From NCBI GenBank assembly GCA_036346255.1, contig CM070633.1:4526001-4590000 (forward strand): 64,000 nucleotides of DNA, in the 5' to 3' direction. A model generated the notes under the pieces. The model saw nothing but the letters and a program-made list of their open reading frames with translations, had not been told where the DNA came from and did no database searches. The position numbers and the translations under genes were made by a program. Source of the DNA: Ampelocalamus luodianensis (Eukaryota; Streptophyta; Magnoliopsida; Poales; Poaceae). Shown piece by piece: positions 22,392-33,715 of this stretch (the stretch's first letter is position 1; the number at the start of each line of letters is the position of its first letter).

Positions 22392-23083
22392 TTCTGCCCT
22401 ATTCGGCCATCAGTAGTTCTACCCTATTCGTCCACATATCGCATGTATTTCTATTTCCCTAAAGGCATGCATGTACCGTCATCGGTTCGTTGTCCTTCGT
22501 GCCATGTAACCCCCCTGTTCGATGAAACATTATGTTCTTATTGTAATATCAGTTGCTTTACATGCGTACGAATCATTAAAACCGCAATCGTCCTCACAAA
22601 ATTCTTACAATATTCACCTTAGTACAACAATACATGACATAATTTAAAAAGATATTCACATATATCCAGCCAGTTTTTCATTTTTCATGTTTCACTTAGC
22701 CACTTTTTGATTTTCATAAAATTTAAATGGTACCAAATCTGTTGCACTCGCAATAACACTTTGTCATCGTAGTATGTTATTGTACTATGGTTAATTTTTG
22801 GAGAATTAATCGACAACGTTAGAGGTATGAAGCGATTAAATAGCGGAAAGATAAGTGATATTGCGACTGGTACCTCCATTGACGCTCAACTAGCGATAGG
22901 TTCCATATTTTGGTAATTTTTTTTAGCGACTACATATATTTTGTAATTGATTCTTAAAAATAATATTATTTTTTAAAAAAACAACAAGGACAGCTCCTGT
23001 CGCCCATTGGTTGGGCGACTTCCAATGTCGCCTAACGAGCAGGCGGCGAGACATGCGATCGCCCTACGGTTGGCGGCTCGTCT
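22392..23083. other. MULE right internal non-coding region
   Basis: AT-rich sequence with no coding potential between the third gene and the right terminal repeat. The last 100 bp hold diverged CCCAACGGTTGG-like words matching the left subterminal region. Confidence 0.5.
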
Positions 23084-23208
23084 GTCGCCAACTGTGGCGA
23101 CTAGTCCTCGCGCCCAACGGTGTGGCGATAGGAGTATATTCTGTAATAAAAAAAGCAGGAATAAACTTGTAATTTATAATAAAATATAGATTATTTAAAA
23201 AAAATTCT
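23084..23208 (-). repeat. MULE right terminal inverted repeat
   Basis: The reverse complement starts AGAATTTTTTTT then AAATAATCTATATTTTATTA and follows the left end to about base 125, with a short indel at CCTGCTTTTTTTATTACAG. It is flanked by AGACTGGGA. Confidence 0.85.
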
Positions 23209-25386
23209 AGACTGGGATCTCTTGCCACCGACTGAGATGCCTTTGAGGGTCCGACGCGAGTCGTTCGGCACACGGGTTGTACTCACTGATGCACATCTCG
23301 CGGGCCGCAGATGCAGCTTACGGCCTACACAAAACCGATCGTTGTTTTTGTTTTCACAGTATAGCCATGCAGTGATATACTGATCATCGTGTTACCCCCT
23401 CCCCCTCCCCCTCCTTGCTCGCGACTCGTGGGGACCCGGATTGGCATCTAAATCCTCGTTGTATTCTAAGTTAGTATTATGATAAGTAACTAGCTCATAT
23501 ATTACAGTTATCGATGAATATCATATCCATATAAGTATATACATAAAAAATAGTTAATTATTACCACACATGGTAAATAAGCCTTAGAGCTAAAAGTTTA
23601 CAGAACAGACCGATAGGCCAATAAGTTTAGAGTCAAATAGTAGCAGCGGAACTAAATCGAAAGAGCGGGTCTCCATACATTGCCATAGCCAACCAATCGG
23701 GGCAATGACCTAGTTATCACCGTCTTCATCATTACCATAGCTGGATGCATAGAAGTATCCATACACCAGGTCTTCGACTCCATAGTATAAATCAACATAT
23801 TTGAGCAACCATGAGTACAAAGGTACTCAGCAAACCCTTACCGCAAATGCAAGTTTCTAGATGCAAAGCTTGCCAAAGGAGGGTTTGTATATTTATTTTA
23901 GCACAAAGGTTGTTTGCTCAAATACTATAATTATTTGTTAAACCTATAACTTAGCTTGTTTAACTTTAAAATTAAAGTTTCATTTGTGCAAGTAATTATT
24001 ATAACAACATTATGTGTATTGGCTCTACAGTTGTGTACGGACACCGCTCAATATTATCATTCAGTAAGTAAAAAAAAAGACTATACAAACACTCAAATGC
24101 GTCAATACAATTTGAAAGGAGACAAATAACTAGGTCGTGACCCAGTCGATTAGCCGTAGGTTCGGCGTTATAGTGGCCGCCGAAGCCGGCGCAGTTGCCT
24201 CCAAGGGTACGCACGACAGCACGAGTGTCTCGGCGCTTCTTACAGTCTAAATCGGCCATTTTGTTTGCTGTGTAGCGGCCGTAGTCTTCCCCCTCAGCTT
24301 CCAGTGTGAGCGTATGGCGGACCTGGTGGTGTGTGCGTACACGGTACACCGTTGTAAGTAACAAAGATTATTGAGATCTTAGCCTTGCAATTGATATCTT
24401 TTTACGTGCCCAGTTAAGGGGATCCTCAACCCACCAAGGTTCAAACCCCAGTTTGGTTCTGTGTGTCTTATTTAGAAGAATTTTCGTTAAGTGAGAAGCG
24501 GCATGTCCGTCGCAAGCGGCGTCAGTGGTGACTTTGTCATTTCTTCTTCGAGCTCCGCTCGTCCAGTCTTCCGTAGGCATCGCGTTTGTGAGTATGTGCG
24601 TGTGGTGATGTGCGTGTGTGTGGGCGTTTTTGTGTTGTACCGGGTGATTCGAAAAGAAAAAGAAAAAGGAAGCCACTCATCACCAACAGAATAATGGAAC
24701 AAGCGTTTCTGCTGACTGGCTGGCTCCATGGCTCCGTGCTCCATCCATAATGTAAAAATTGAGAAACATGCGGCGTCCACTGCTGTTTTATTAATCGAGC
24801 ACTCTCATTATGCTACTAACAGCATGTTGCAGCAGCTGCTTATTATGGACTGTTCAAAAATCTCGTAATCGAGATTGTAGAGTTGATCTTTCCTTGTTCT
24901 TTTTTGAAATTAAAATTCAGAACAACAGGGTTGTTCTCTACGTTACCTTACTTTTATTTGTTTGCTATAACGGGTTGATGGAAACAATTAAAGCAGGTGG
25001 CAGGCAAATGCTTTCCCGAGAGCAACAGCAGCCGCGGGTTCTGTGGCTACAAGTGAACACGCAATTTTATTATTACGTTTAGGTGATTAGATCGAGAAAT
25101 GAAGCACCGTTGTGCGTTGTTCGCCTATTTTGGAAGAGAATAATCTGACCATTTACATATTTGTTTAGGCTGATGTATATGCTATTAGCAATTGGGATGT
25201 GTTCATCTGATCGATCGCAGGAAAACGATGCCCGGTAAAAGTAGCTTACCGATAAGGACGATCTGCAGTACAAGCCATGAAGTCGATCCATACATATCAA
25301 ACTTCATGTCCATACATATCAAACCAGGTTTATATATGTCAATCCACAGCTATGAATCGAGTTTTGTAGTTTGAAGTCTGATCAAC
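23209..25386. other. Intergenic DNA with an old minus-strand LTR remnant
   Basis: 23580-23880 resembles, on the minus strand, the R/U5 part of grass LTRs (the words GAGTACAAAGGTACTCAGCA on the plus strand), but I cannot place ends. A (CCCCCT)n tract is at about 23395-23415. 24120-24360 is GC-rich with an open minus-strand frame (MADLDCKKRRDTRAVVRTLG) of no known family. 24400-25386 shows nothing recognisable. Confidence 0.4.
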
Positions 25387-25391
25387 AAAAT

Positions 25392-25638
25392 TGTTAAGAA
25401 ACCTGGTTCAGACCTGCAGCCCGGTCTATGATAGACTTCACATTCACCTCAAGACTATATATAGGAGGGGATCTCCAACTATTGTATGTACTTTTGAAAA
25501 GAGAAATAAAGAGAAGAAAGAAGTCTTCTATATCTCTGTGTTCAATCTACTATTTGTTCTTGCATTGTTCTGTACGATTCTACGTTTGTCTATGAGGTGA
25601 CCGATCGGACTGGAATCGTCAGCGATAGTTTCTCAACA
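25392..25638 (+). repeat. Copia 5' LTR (247 bp)
   Basis: Starts TGTTAAGAAACCTGG, ends TTTCTCAACA. It contains CTATATATAGGAGG (TATA region, about 25457) and the segment AGAAATAAAGAGAAGAAAG shared with the 3' copy. A primer-site-like TGTTATCAGCACG follows at 25639-25651. Confidence 0.85.
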
Positions 25639-25651
25639 TGTTATCAGCACG

Positions 25652-27004
25652 ATCCACTCCGGCCTACCTCTAGACCTCCTTTACTCGAATCGAAAGGTAA
25701 CCGTCGAAGCACGACGTTTGTAGATTGAATCGCTTTTTAGATCGCTTTCAATTCGAAAATTTGGCTTTCTAGATTATTGTTCTACGGTGCAAATCCACTC
25801 TAATCTACCGCTAGCCGACTTGAAGTCGCCAGCCAAGCTGATCGGTAGATCGCATGAAAAGGAGGATGTCGATTGCACTGTAGATCAGATGAACAGTGAA
25901 AAATAGAAAGAAATCTGGCGCACAGCGATGCCCGCAGCCCCGCATGGCAACACCCCGCACGCAGCCGCCGCAGCCGGTGACTGCACGCAATCGCAGCATG
26001 GCCGCCGCTCGGCCCGAAGCCACCGCGTCCGCACACGACGGCCCCTACACGCGGCTGCTCCACATGGAAACGCCGCCGACCGAACCGCGCCCAAGCCAGT
26101 CGTACTGGCAGGAAGCCGTCGCGCCACGCCTACGCACCCACACCGGCCTGCAGTCGCTGTCGCGCCACGTATCCACACCGAACCACCGAGCGCATGGCTA
26201 AGCTAGCCAAAGCAAGAAAAAAAATGGCACCGGCCCCTGCACGGGCGAGCCGTCGGCCCGACACCGCCGACCTCGCACTCCGCCCGTAGCCGCATGCCGC
26301 CCGACCGGAACGTCGTCGCACAGCATCCTCTACACCCGTAGTGTCACGCCTCCGCGCGCGCCTGATGCGCTCCGTCCTGCGACGCGCGCGCGCGCAAGAT
26401 CGCACGGCACGGCGCGCGCCGCCGACCTCGGTCGGGCCTTCCGCCGCATTGTCCGGCCACCTGCACGCGCCGCTCTTCAGCCGCCTCCACGTAGGCGCAC
26501 CTAGCACTGGCCCCACGCAATATGGCGCTAGGGAAACCTAGCGCCTGGTCAAAGCAGTGGCCAAATGGGCCAAAAGAATGGAACGAGCCCAAAAGGAAAA
26601 CCAAGAAAGAGAAAAAAATTCGGGAAAAAGAAAAAAACTTGAATTTTACAAATAAGCGCTCGGGTTTTTCTAAAATGGCGTGATTTTTTTTTCAGAACTA
26701 AAAATTAGCGCTTTAGCTCCCAAAATTGCAAAATTCACTGAAAATTTATATTTCAGCAGAAAAGTGCCTCAGGAATTCAATTTCGAATTGTTTTGAGTAT
26801 TTGAAGCATGTTTAACTCTATTATTATTATTTCTATGTAATTTATACATTGTATTTACTATTTTGATTAGCTGTGATTGTTTATATTACTTTTAATCATT
26901 GAAAATAGCAGTAAATCATGAAAAATACATAGAAAAATACGAAAATATTATGAGAATTTTGCATCCATTTTATGCAAATTACCAGCAGTAATCATATGAA
27001 CTCG
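25652..27004. other. Copia leader with a GC-rich inset
   Basis: No coding domain is present. 25920-26560 is strongly GC-rich (CGCC and GCACG words) inside an otherwise AT-rich leader, and gives long antiparallel frames without family resemblance. The shift in composition suggests the GC-rich part was acquired, but I see no repeat boundaries. Confidence 0.4.
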
Positions 27005-27700
27005 TTGCATAAATATGTACATGACTAACATCGTGAACTGAGAGTTCGAAGAGCTGGCCCAGCATGGTTAGAATTACTTGACTTGGGCCTCTGACGTCGA
27101 GATTGTACTTAAGGCCAAGAAGCTCCTTGTTGCTATCGGGTCTGGCAGCTCAAAGGATGTCAATCCCACTACTGAGGAAACTGATCAGGCACTTCACTTC
27201 CTCAAACACCATCTCTGCCTAACGCTCAAGAATGAGTATATGGTGCTGAAGTACACCATTCTTCCTTGGGCAGAGCAGGAATGGACCCGATTGTGTTTTG
27301 CTGACTTCAAGACAGTGGGAGAGTACAATTCTGCCTTGCATAGAATTTGTACCAGTCTTCAACTCTGTGGTAAGGTAATAAAGGATAAGTAGAAGATTGA
27401 GAAGACACTCTCTACCTTTCACCCGAATGTGGTACAATCCGCACGCAACCATCGTTAAGACGGCTACAAGGAGTATCCCAAATTAATTGACATCACGCAA
27501 ATTACAGAAGCTCAAGATGATGTTCTAAGAAAGAACTACATCTCATAGCCCCCTAGTAGTAATGTTGGCCATGAAGCCAATACTAGCAGCAACAAGGTGA
27601 GGAAGCTCTCACAAAGGAGAGAGACAAGAAGGGTAAGGTTGTGGGTCGCACATTATTGATGCTTTCTAATCTAAGAAGAAGGAAAAAGGACAGCATGAGG
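27005..27700 (+). pseudogene. Copia gag remnant
   Basis: The frame NYLTWASDVEIVLKAKKLL, with FLKHHLCLTLKNEYM further on and TVGEYNSALHRICTSLQLCG near 27330, matches the UBN2-type gag of plant copia elements. Stops occur before NYL, at 27390 and at several later positions. The zinc knuckle is not recognisable. Confidence 0.75.
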
Positions 27701-28069
27701 CACACCTCGCCATTGCAGGCACGGAGGATCCACAGCTATTAGTTGCACTCATGGATGTGGACAGCCCAGTAGCAGCCCCTATCACCCCTCCTTTTGGACA
27801 TCGCAGCGGCCGCAGCTGTAGTTGCCCAAGAAGAGAAGATCGTCATGGAGCAGATTGAGACAGAAACTCTTTGCTGATTCGATCTAGTGCACGCATTGCA
27901 CTTAGATCTTTTATAGTCACTTGCAGTTTGTGGTTATGATAGAACTTTGAATTATGGTTGTAAGCTCTAGGAGAGGAAACATATTAAATTCTTATGATGA
28001 GTCATGCAAGGCTTATTTTTTGTATTTATAATAGCAAGTTATGTTATGATATTTTAAGTATTAGAACGC

Positions 28070-28530
28070 GTGTGGCGCTTTATGGAGAAAGTGTGCTTAG
28101 CGGATAGCAGCACAATGAATATCATCTTGAGAGAGACGAAATCCTTTCGGTCGATCAACAAGAATGCTGATAGTCTTATGACAATCACGGACAGCGATAC
28201 TTGTATACTAGACTCAGGAAGGGCCACAATTATACTCCCGATGGGCACAACTTTGATCATTAAAAAATCTTGTTGTACCCAGAATCGACTAAAAGTCTCC
28301 TACGTTTTAAGGTTATTCGCGCTAACGGTTTTCGCGTAGAGACTGAAGATGAGTATGGTAAGGAATACCTGCTCATTACAAAGCATAAAAAAGTGGAAAA
28401 TGGTATTAGAACGATTTCCTTCATATAAAACTGGGTTATACTACATTAATATTAAGACACTCGCAGCATATACTGCCCTTAAACCGTATTTAGAAGCTCT
28501 GAACTTTTCTGTCTCTAGCATGATAGATTA
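28070..28530 (+). pseudogene. Copia protease and pre-integrase remnant
   Basis: DTCILDSGRATIILP (about 28197-28241) holds the Asp-Ser/Gly motif of the retropepsin with the usual AT/ATxI tail altered. The following frames (SIKKWKMVLERFPSYKTGLY, INIKTLAAY) are GAG-pre-integrase-like. Frames change around 28340. Confidence 0.6.
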
Positions 28531-29258
28531 GGCCATCTAGGTCTTGGAATGATGAGAAATATAATTAACAATTCACAGAGGCATAATATCGATGTAAAGA
28601 ATTTTCTGAATCAAGAAGATTTTGTGTGCCCCACATGTGCCACCGGAAAATTAATTACTAGACCTTCTGCTCTAAAAGTGAAAGATGAAGTCTCTGCATT
28701 CCTAGACCATATCCAGGGAGATATTTGCGATCCTATACAACCCTTATCAGGGCCATTTAGATATTTTATGGTGCTCATCGATGTTTTCTCGAAATGGTCA
28801 CACGTATATTTATTATCTACGAGAAACCACATTTTTGCAAAGCTAATCTCGCAGATAATTAAAATTAAAAATAATTTCCCTGATCATCATGTAAAGTCCA
28901 TCAGAATGGACAACGCTAGAGAATTTACTTTGAAGACATTTGATAATTATGCATGATAATGAAAATTAACGTTGAGCATTCTTACCGCATGTTCACACTC
29001 ACAAAGGACTAGCAGAGGCATTAATTAAAAGGATTAAATTTATTATCCGACCACTTTTGCAGAATTGTAATTTATCAACTACATGTTGGGGACACACAGT
29101 CCTGCACGCAACAACTCTCATCAATTGTATACCATCGGCATATAACATCGATTCACCTATGCAACTAGTGTAAGGATCAACACCAAAAATTTTCCAACTT
29201 CGCAAATTTGGGTGCAAGGTTTATGTACCTATACCACCACCACAACATACCACAATGG
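28531..29258 (+). pseudogene. Copia integrase, first part (interrupted)
   Basis: FVCPTCATGKLITRPSA is the end of the zinc-binding region. The core includes HIQGDICDPIQPLSGPFRYF with the first Asp, VLIDVFSKWSHVYLLSTRN and SIRMDNAREFTLKTF with the second Asp. Stops near 28954 and further on break it. The chromovirus insertion falls just after a PPPQHTTMVP segment and the protein resumes at 43281 with LRKSGIYVGYE. Confidence 0.8.
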
Positions 29259-29263
29259 TCCCT

Positions 29264-32202
29264 TGTAACAGCCCAATTTTCAAATTCAGTATAAATTAAA
29301 ATTTATTTAAAGTTTTGTGGAATTTTCTGAAATTTTAAAAGCTTTTTATAAATATTTTAAAGCCAAAACAAATTTATTTACAAAATTAAAACCAACATAA
29401 AGTTGGAAATAATTTTATGAAGTCCAAAATAAGTATGGGAATTTCTGTGAATTTTTCCATAATTTTTGAAAGTATTTTGATATTTTCTAAAGCTTATACG
29501 AATTACCAGAATTAAATCAAATAAAAAATCAAAAAGAAATAATCAAAATGACATTGGGCCGAAACCTAAAGCTCCGGCCCAAAACTTCTTCCCCGCGCCA
29601 GCCCATTCAGCCCATCCGCACACTCTCTCCCTCTCACCCCCCCTTCCACCGTCCGATCTTAATCGGACGGCTACCGATCAACCACGCATCTTCCTCTCTC
29701 TTCTTCTCTTATGACCGTTGGATCAACATCCAACAGCCGCCCGCACCCCACTTCCTCCACGTCATCGCAAATGAACATGACCGTTGGATCAAAATCCAAC
29801 GGCCCGTGTCTTTCTTCCTCCTCCCCCTTCTTCCCCGCGCGGCCCCGCCATTTCCGAAACCGCCCGAGCCCGCTCATAGCCGCTCCAACCCCAACCCCGT
29901 CTTCCCCGCGTCGTGCGCACGAGGTCGCCCCCATCGCCGCACACGATCCCCACCTTTTCTCCTCTTCTCGCGCACGTTCTAGCCGAAACCGCCGCCGCGC
30001 CCGAAACCGCCGCCGAACGCTCCCACGTCACCTCGCCACTCCCGGCCTCCTCTCGCCCCATAAAAGGGAGCCCCCGGCGCCTCTCCTTTCACTCAACCCG
30101 ACGCCCCCACTCACTCCCTCCCTCTCGCCGTGAGCTCGTCGCAACTCCGATCTTCATCGCCGCCAAGCCGCAAGCTTTCGCCGCCGATTGCGCCGCCGTC
30201 GTTGAAGCTTCGTCCCCGCCGACGCCTCCCTCGCCATCGTCGCCTCCCCGCGATCCCGGTGCGCACCACCTCGTCGCCAGAGGACCCCCGGAGAGCCCTT
30301 CTCGTCGTCGCCCGTACCTCGCCGCCGCCTTCGTCTCGCCGCCGGCCTCCTCCGTCATCTATTCGCCGTCATCTTCCGAAAATCCCTCGCTGGCGTCAGC
30401 ATTGCGCAATAAATAGACTTTTCAGTAGAAAAATAATTCGGGAAATTCAATTAAATTTCAGATTTAGGTTTAAAACTTCTAAATTCATAACTTTTGCATA
30501 TGAACTCCAAATTGAGTGATTCAAATTGCAAAATTTATATAAAATTATAATCTAGCTAACTAAACCAAAACATTTCAATTTGGAGTTAATTTGAACTATG
30601 TTTTTGAATTTATTTGAATTTGAATATTGAATTTGTCGTATTTTCGCGTATAGAATTCGACGACTCCGGAGAGTTCGATCAAACTGAAAATTTAGAATTC
30701 CAAGACATCGACCAAGGCAAGTTACACCATTGACCATATTGCCCCCAGTATTTTAAGTTATTTTCAGTTTTTAAATTATTTATCGCATGCATATGTTGTT
30801 ATAAATATTTTAATATCTTGTTTTACATATAGTTAATTCCATGTGTTATTGTATGGCCAATTTGAATGTTGTATCTGACTACCTTGATACCTTAGGCAAG
30901 ATATTACCAAAATTAAACATATGCTTAGCCAAGCTTAGTTCACACTTATATCATTTGGGAGGGTTTACACCAAATTTCTATAAATTTGTTTCAAACTTGA
31001 TATTGTGGTATTGTCTTACCACATGGGTTTATAAATGGAGTTTTATTCAAAATAAAATCAAAAATGGGTTTGGACTTGGGCGAAATGGTCGGAATGGTGG
31101 GTGCAGGTTTATGCACGGGATTGATCTGGTTAAGATTAAGGCCCATGGTTTGTAGGAATGATGCCCAAGTCAATTGAGGACCGGTCTTTGAGCCGCTTAT
31201 TGCTAAGCCATATCGTACTACCACATGTCCTGTATGGGTAGGATTTGGCTAATTAATTTGTGATGTTCTAGTGTATTTATGTCATGTGATTATGTGGGTG
31301 TCGGTTAGGCGTTTATTGCCACTTGGCGCAAGAGGGCTTAGGAGGACGGTTAGTCCAAAGGGGCGAAACCTTAGTGGGCATGAATATATTAGGAAAGAAC
31401 ATTGTAAAGGCCTCATGGTAATTGCTCAGTCACACGCCTACAGAAGCGTGATTTGGCCGACATAACGAGCATATCACCTCGTGAGGGTAAAGTTGTACCA
31501 ACTCTGCAGAGTAGAAACTATTCGAATAGCCGCGTTCGCGGTCATGGACATGCTAGCATGGCCACTTAAAGTTAGTATTGTTTTTGGTTTTTAAATGCTT
31601 TATTAAATACTGAGGATGGTTGATCCTTATGAAAAATTGGGCGGGAAGCCAAGTGTTAGGAGGGGATCCTTCACTCAATCATTGGAGGTTATCCACATTG
31701 TAATATTGTCATTTCAAAATATGATTTTAGTCTTAGTATAAAACTGCCTTAGAAAATTACTATGATTATTTACATTGAAAAGGTTGTTTATGCAAAACAA
31801 CCCCTGCCATACTCACTTGTTACCTTATGCATGCATTTTAATTCAATATTGGGTGTGACTTGTGAGCACGGAAGTTGTGCTCATCCTTACTGAATAAATC
31901 TTATTCAGGAGAAGATTTCTTCCCCGACGGTGAGGATCCGGACGAGTAGGCCTCTTGACCCAGACGATTGCCTGTGGCGCATCGTGTGGCTCACCTCTAT
32001 TATTATGTTTCTGCTGTGTTTATTATTCAATATTTGATATTGTTGTTCAGAACTCAGTTGTATTAAACAATTAATTATTTAATATCATTTACGCTTTCGT
32101 GATATGAATGTGATATCCGTTTTGTGAGACTGTGTATGCTGAAAATCCTGGACCGGTGTTTGAACACAGAGAATTCGGGATCCTTCGTTCCCGGGTTCGA
32201 CA
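29264..32202 (+). repeat. Chromovirus 5' LTR (2.9 kb)
   Basis: Promoter and leader of the element. The TATA position reads CATAAAAG at 30059-30066, where the 3' LTR has TATAAAAG. A GC-rich leader (30070-30420) gives long proline/arginine-rich frames that are not genes. ACTCTGCAGAGT (31501-31512) and CTATTCGAATAG (31518-31529) form the shared palindromic block. About 290 bp present in the 3' LTR (41127-41450) are replaced here by some 36 bp (30341-30376). Confidence 0.9.
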
Positions 32203-32206
32203 AAAG

Positions 32207-32219
32207 TGGTATTAGAGCC
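32207..32219 (+). other. Primer-binding site of the chromovirus
   Basis: TGGTATTAGAGCC, four bases after the 5' LTR, matches the TGGTATCAGAGC site complementary to initiator tRNA-Met with one change. Confidence 0.85.
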
Positions 32220-32445
32220 ATATCGACTGTAGGTCATGGCCCATGGTAGAATTGGTAAAACCATTAAGGACTATTTTAAAAAATTACAAATTATTTATCT
32301 ATCTTCCAGAGTCTTACTCTTCCTTTCTCTGTTAAAAGACTTCTAAACTTTTGTCTCTTCTAAAATTGTAGATGGCTGAGAGACCGACCCGCATCTCCCA
32401 TGGGATCTTTGCTGGAGAATGAGCGGATATTCTATGGAAGATGAT

Positions 32446-32953
32446 GCAGCATCTAAGTTTCAAGAAGAGGCCCACATACCAAGGATAAAAGTATATTGTG
32501 GGACAGCAGGAGCGCTGGAGAGTGGAGGTTATCCTCTACTCTAACTTGTCGCCGGATACGAGTTTCCACATCTTCGACGCCCCAATGCGTCGGGAGACTT
32601 TCACCGATGGCATCCAGGACGCCGCAAGAGAAGCCGTCCGTCGACTTCGCTACACTTATGATGCCCACCTTCGGGATACTGCATTCCAGTACTATCCCAT
32701 GCACATCCCCACCCGGCTAGGCAGTGCTTTCAGCTCAGTCGAGAATGAGGATATGCTGGAGATCACCCATTAGGTGGAGCTAGTCAAGGCGATGGACTAC
32801 GCCTATGGCAATACCCTGGACGAACCGTATTTAGTCCAGGGGAGGTTAGAAGCAGCAGAGGAGAAGTTGAGGCGGCCAGGCGCACTAGCCCTCTACAAAG
32901 CAGACCAAGGCAGCACCTGCAACTCCCCTGACTACACCTCATCCACCCCATAG
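32446..32953 (+). pseudogene. Extra conserved-looking ORF between primer site and gag
   Basis: The frame from about 32446 (KKRPTYQG, stop, KYIVGQQERWRVEVILYS) runs through SFHIFDAPMRRETFTDGIQD, AAREAVRRLRYTYDAHLRDT and AFQYYPMHIPTR, reaches a stop at 32771, and continues to a stop at 32951. The arrangement (a W-x-V-x-V strand, a DGIQDAAREA helix, a YxPM motif) resembles a domain I have seen ahead of gag in other grass gypsy elements, but I know no function. It is not capsid. One internal stop precedes the core and one lies after it. The ATG at 32498 gives a 91-codon uninterrupted part. Confidence 0.5.
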
Positions 32954-33192
32954 ATATTTGCTTCCACCATTTTAGATAATTGCTTTCCCTTTTAGTTGTT
33001 CGATTAGCTGCGAATTATGAGCTACTAACCTTCTGTGGTGGCCATAATCAAATGAATAAAATAAAGAACTACTTGGAAAAAGAAAATTTTGATTCTTTGT
33101 CTTGTATTTGTGTGCTTTTTGGGCTAATATAAACTTATTTCCCTTAGCACTATCTTTTCTTCTCTTTCCTAAGTCTGTGGAAAATTCAGCAG

Positions 33193-33712
33193 ATGGTGGC
33201 CACCCGCACTGGAAGTGGCAGCGTCCAAGGTCAGGGCAACGAAAATGCCGACCATCAAGAGCAACCTGTTCAGCAGCCTCCCCCACCGCCAGCAGCAGGA
33301 CCAGACTAGCAACAGATGATGGCCAATCAGACCCACCTCATCGACTTGTTGGCCTAGTCACTCAACAATTCACAGAACATCCAGGCCGCAGCAGCAGCCA
33401 CCGCATCGTGGAAAGTTCCAGTCTTCCACCTCCAGAGTTCCAGTGCAGAACCAGCGCCCCAACACCTCCAATTTCCGCAACGCATCAACTGGAGGGCAAT
33501 TTCAGCAGAAGAGCTCCGCTCCCTCAGCTGCAGGAGTGACCTGTTTCCACTGCAACGAAACAGGGCACTACGCCAACAGATGCCCCAAGAAGCAGCATGC
33601 AGCGACATCTTCCAAGCCAGCACCAGGAACCATAGCTACTGGCGGCATTGCAAAGCCGTCAGGACAATTTATCAAAGGACGTGTGAACCACGTCACAACT
33701 GAGAAAGCCTAG
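33193..33712 (+). pseudogene. Chromovirus gag with core deleted
   Basis: ATG at 33193 starts a Gln/Pro-rich amino end (MVATRTGSGSVQGQGNENAD) with stops at 33307 and 33355. At about 33410-33450 it joins sequence normally found just before the zinc knuckle (QNQRPNTSNFRNASTGG). The knuckle CFHCNETGHYANRC is intact at 33542-33583. The retrotransposon gag capsid domain, usually several hundred codons, is missing, so an internal deletion is inferred. Gag coats the RNA in the particle; this copy cannot. Confidence 0.75.
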
Positions 33713-33715
33713 GCA

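Larger units (their letters stand above)
14872..23208 (+). mobile_element. Mutator-like transposon (MULE) with three gene modules
   Basis: About 125 bp at the left end (14872-14996) match the reverse complement of the right end (23084-23208): both run through an oligo-T tract, AAATAATCTATATTTTATTA and TATTACAGAATATACTC. The flanking 9-mers are AGAGTGGGA (14863-14871) and AGACTGGGA (23209-23217), eight of nine identical; 9-bp duplications are the hallmark of Mutator. Inside are a MURA-like transposase, a plant-mobile-domain gene and a GRF-like zinc-finger gene, all plus strand. The ends and target duplication are well preserved, while every frame is broken by small indels. Confidence 0.9.

Noticed and set aside
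29548..30519. Long proline/arginine-rich frames, repeated at 40592-41174
   Set aside because: They lie in the GC-rich leader of the chromovirus LTRs, exist in both LTR copies and several frames, and have no domain. They are compositional.
32207..32219. A possible tRNA gene fragment
   Set aside because: The tRNA-like matches here and at 60369-60381 are retrotransposon primer sites; no cloverleaf flanks them.
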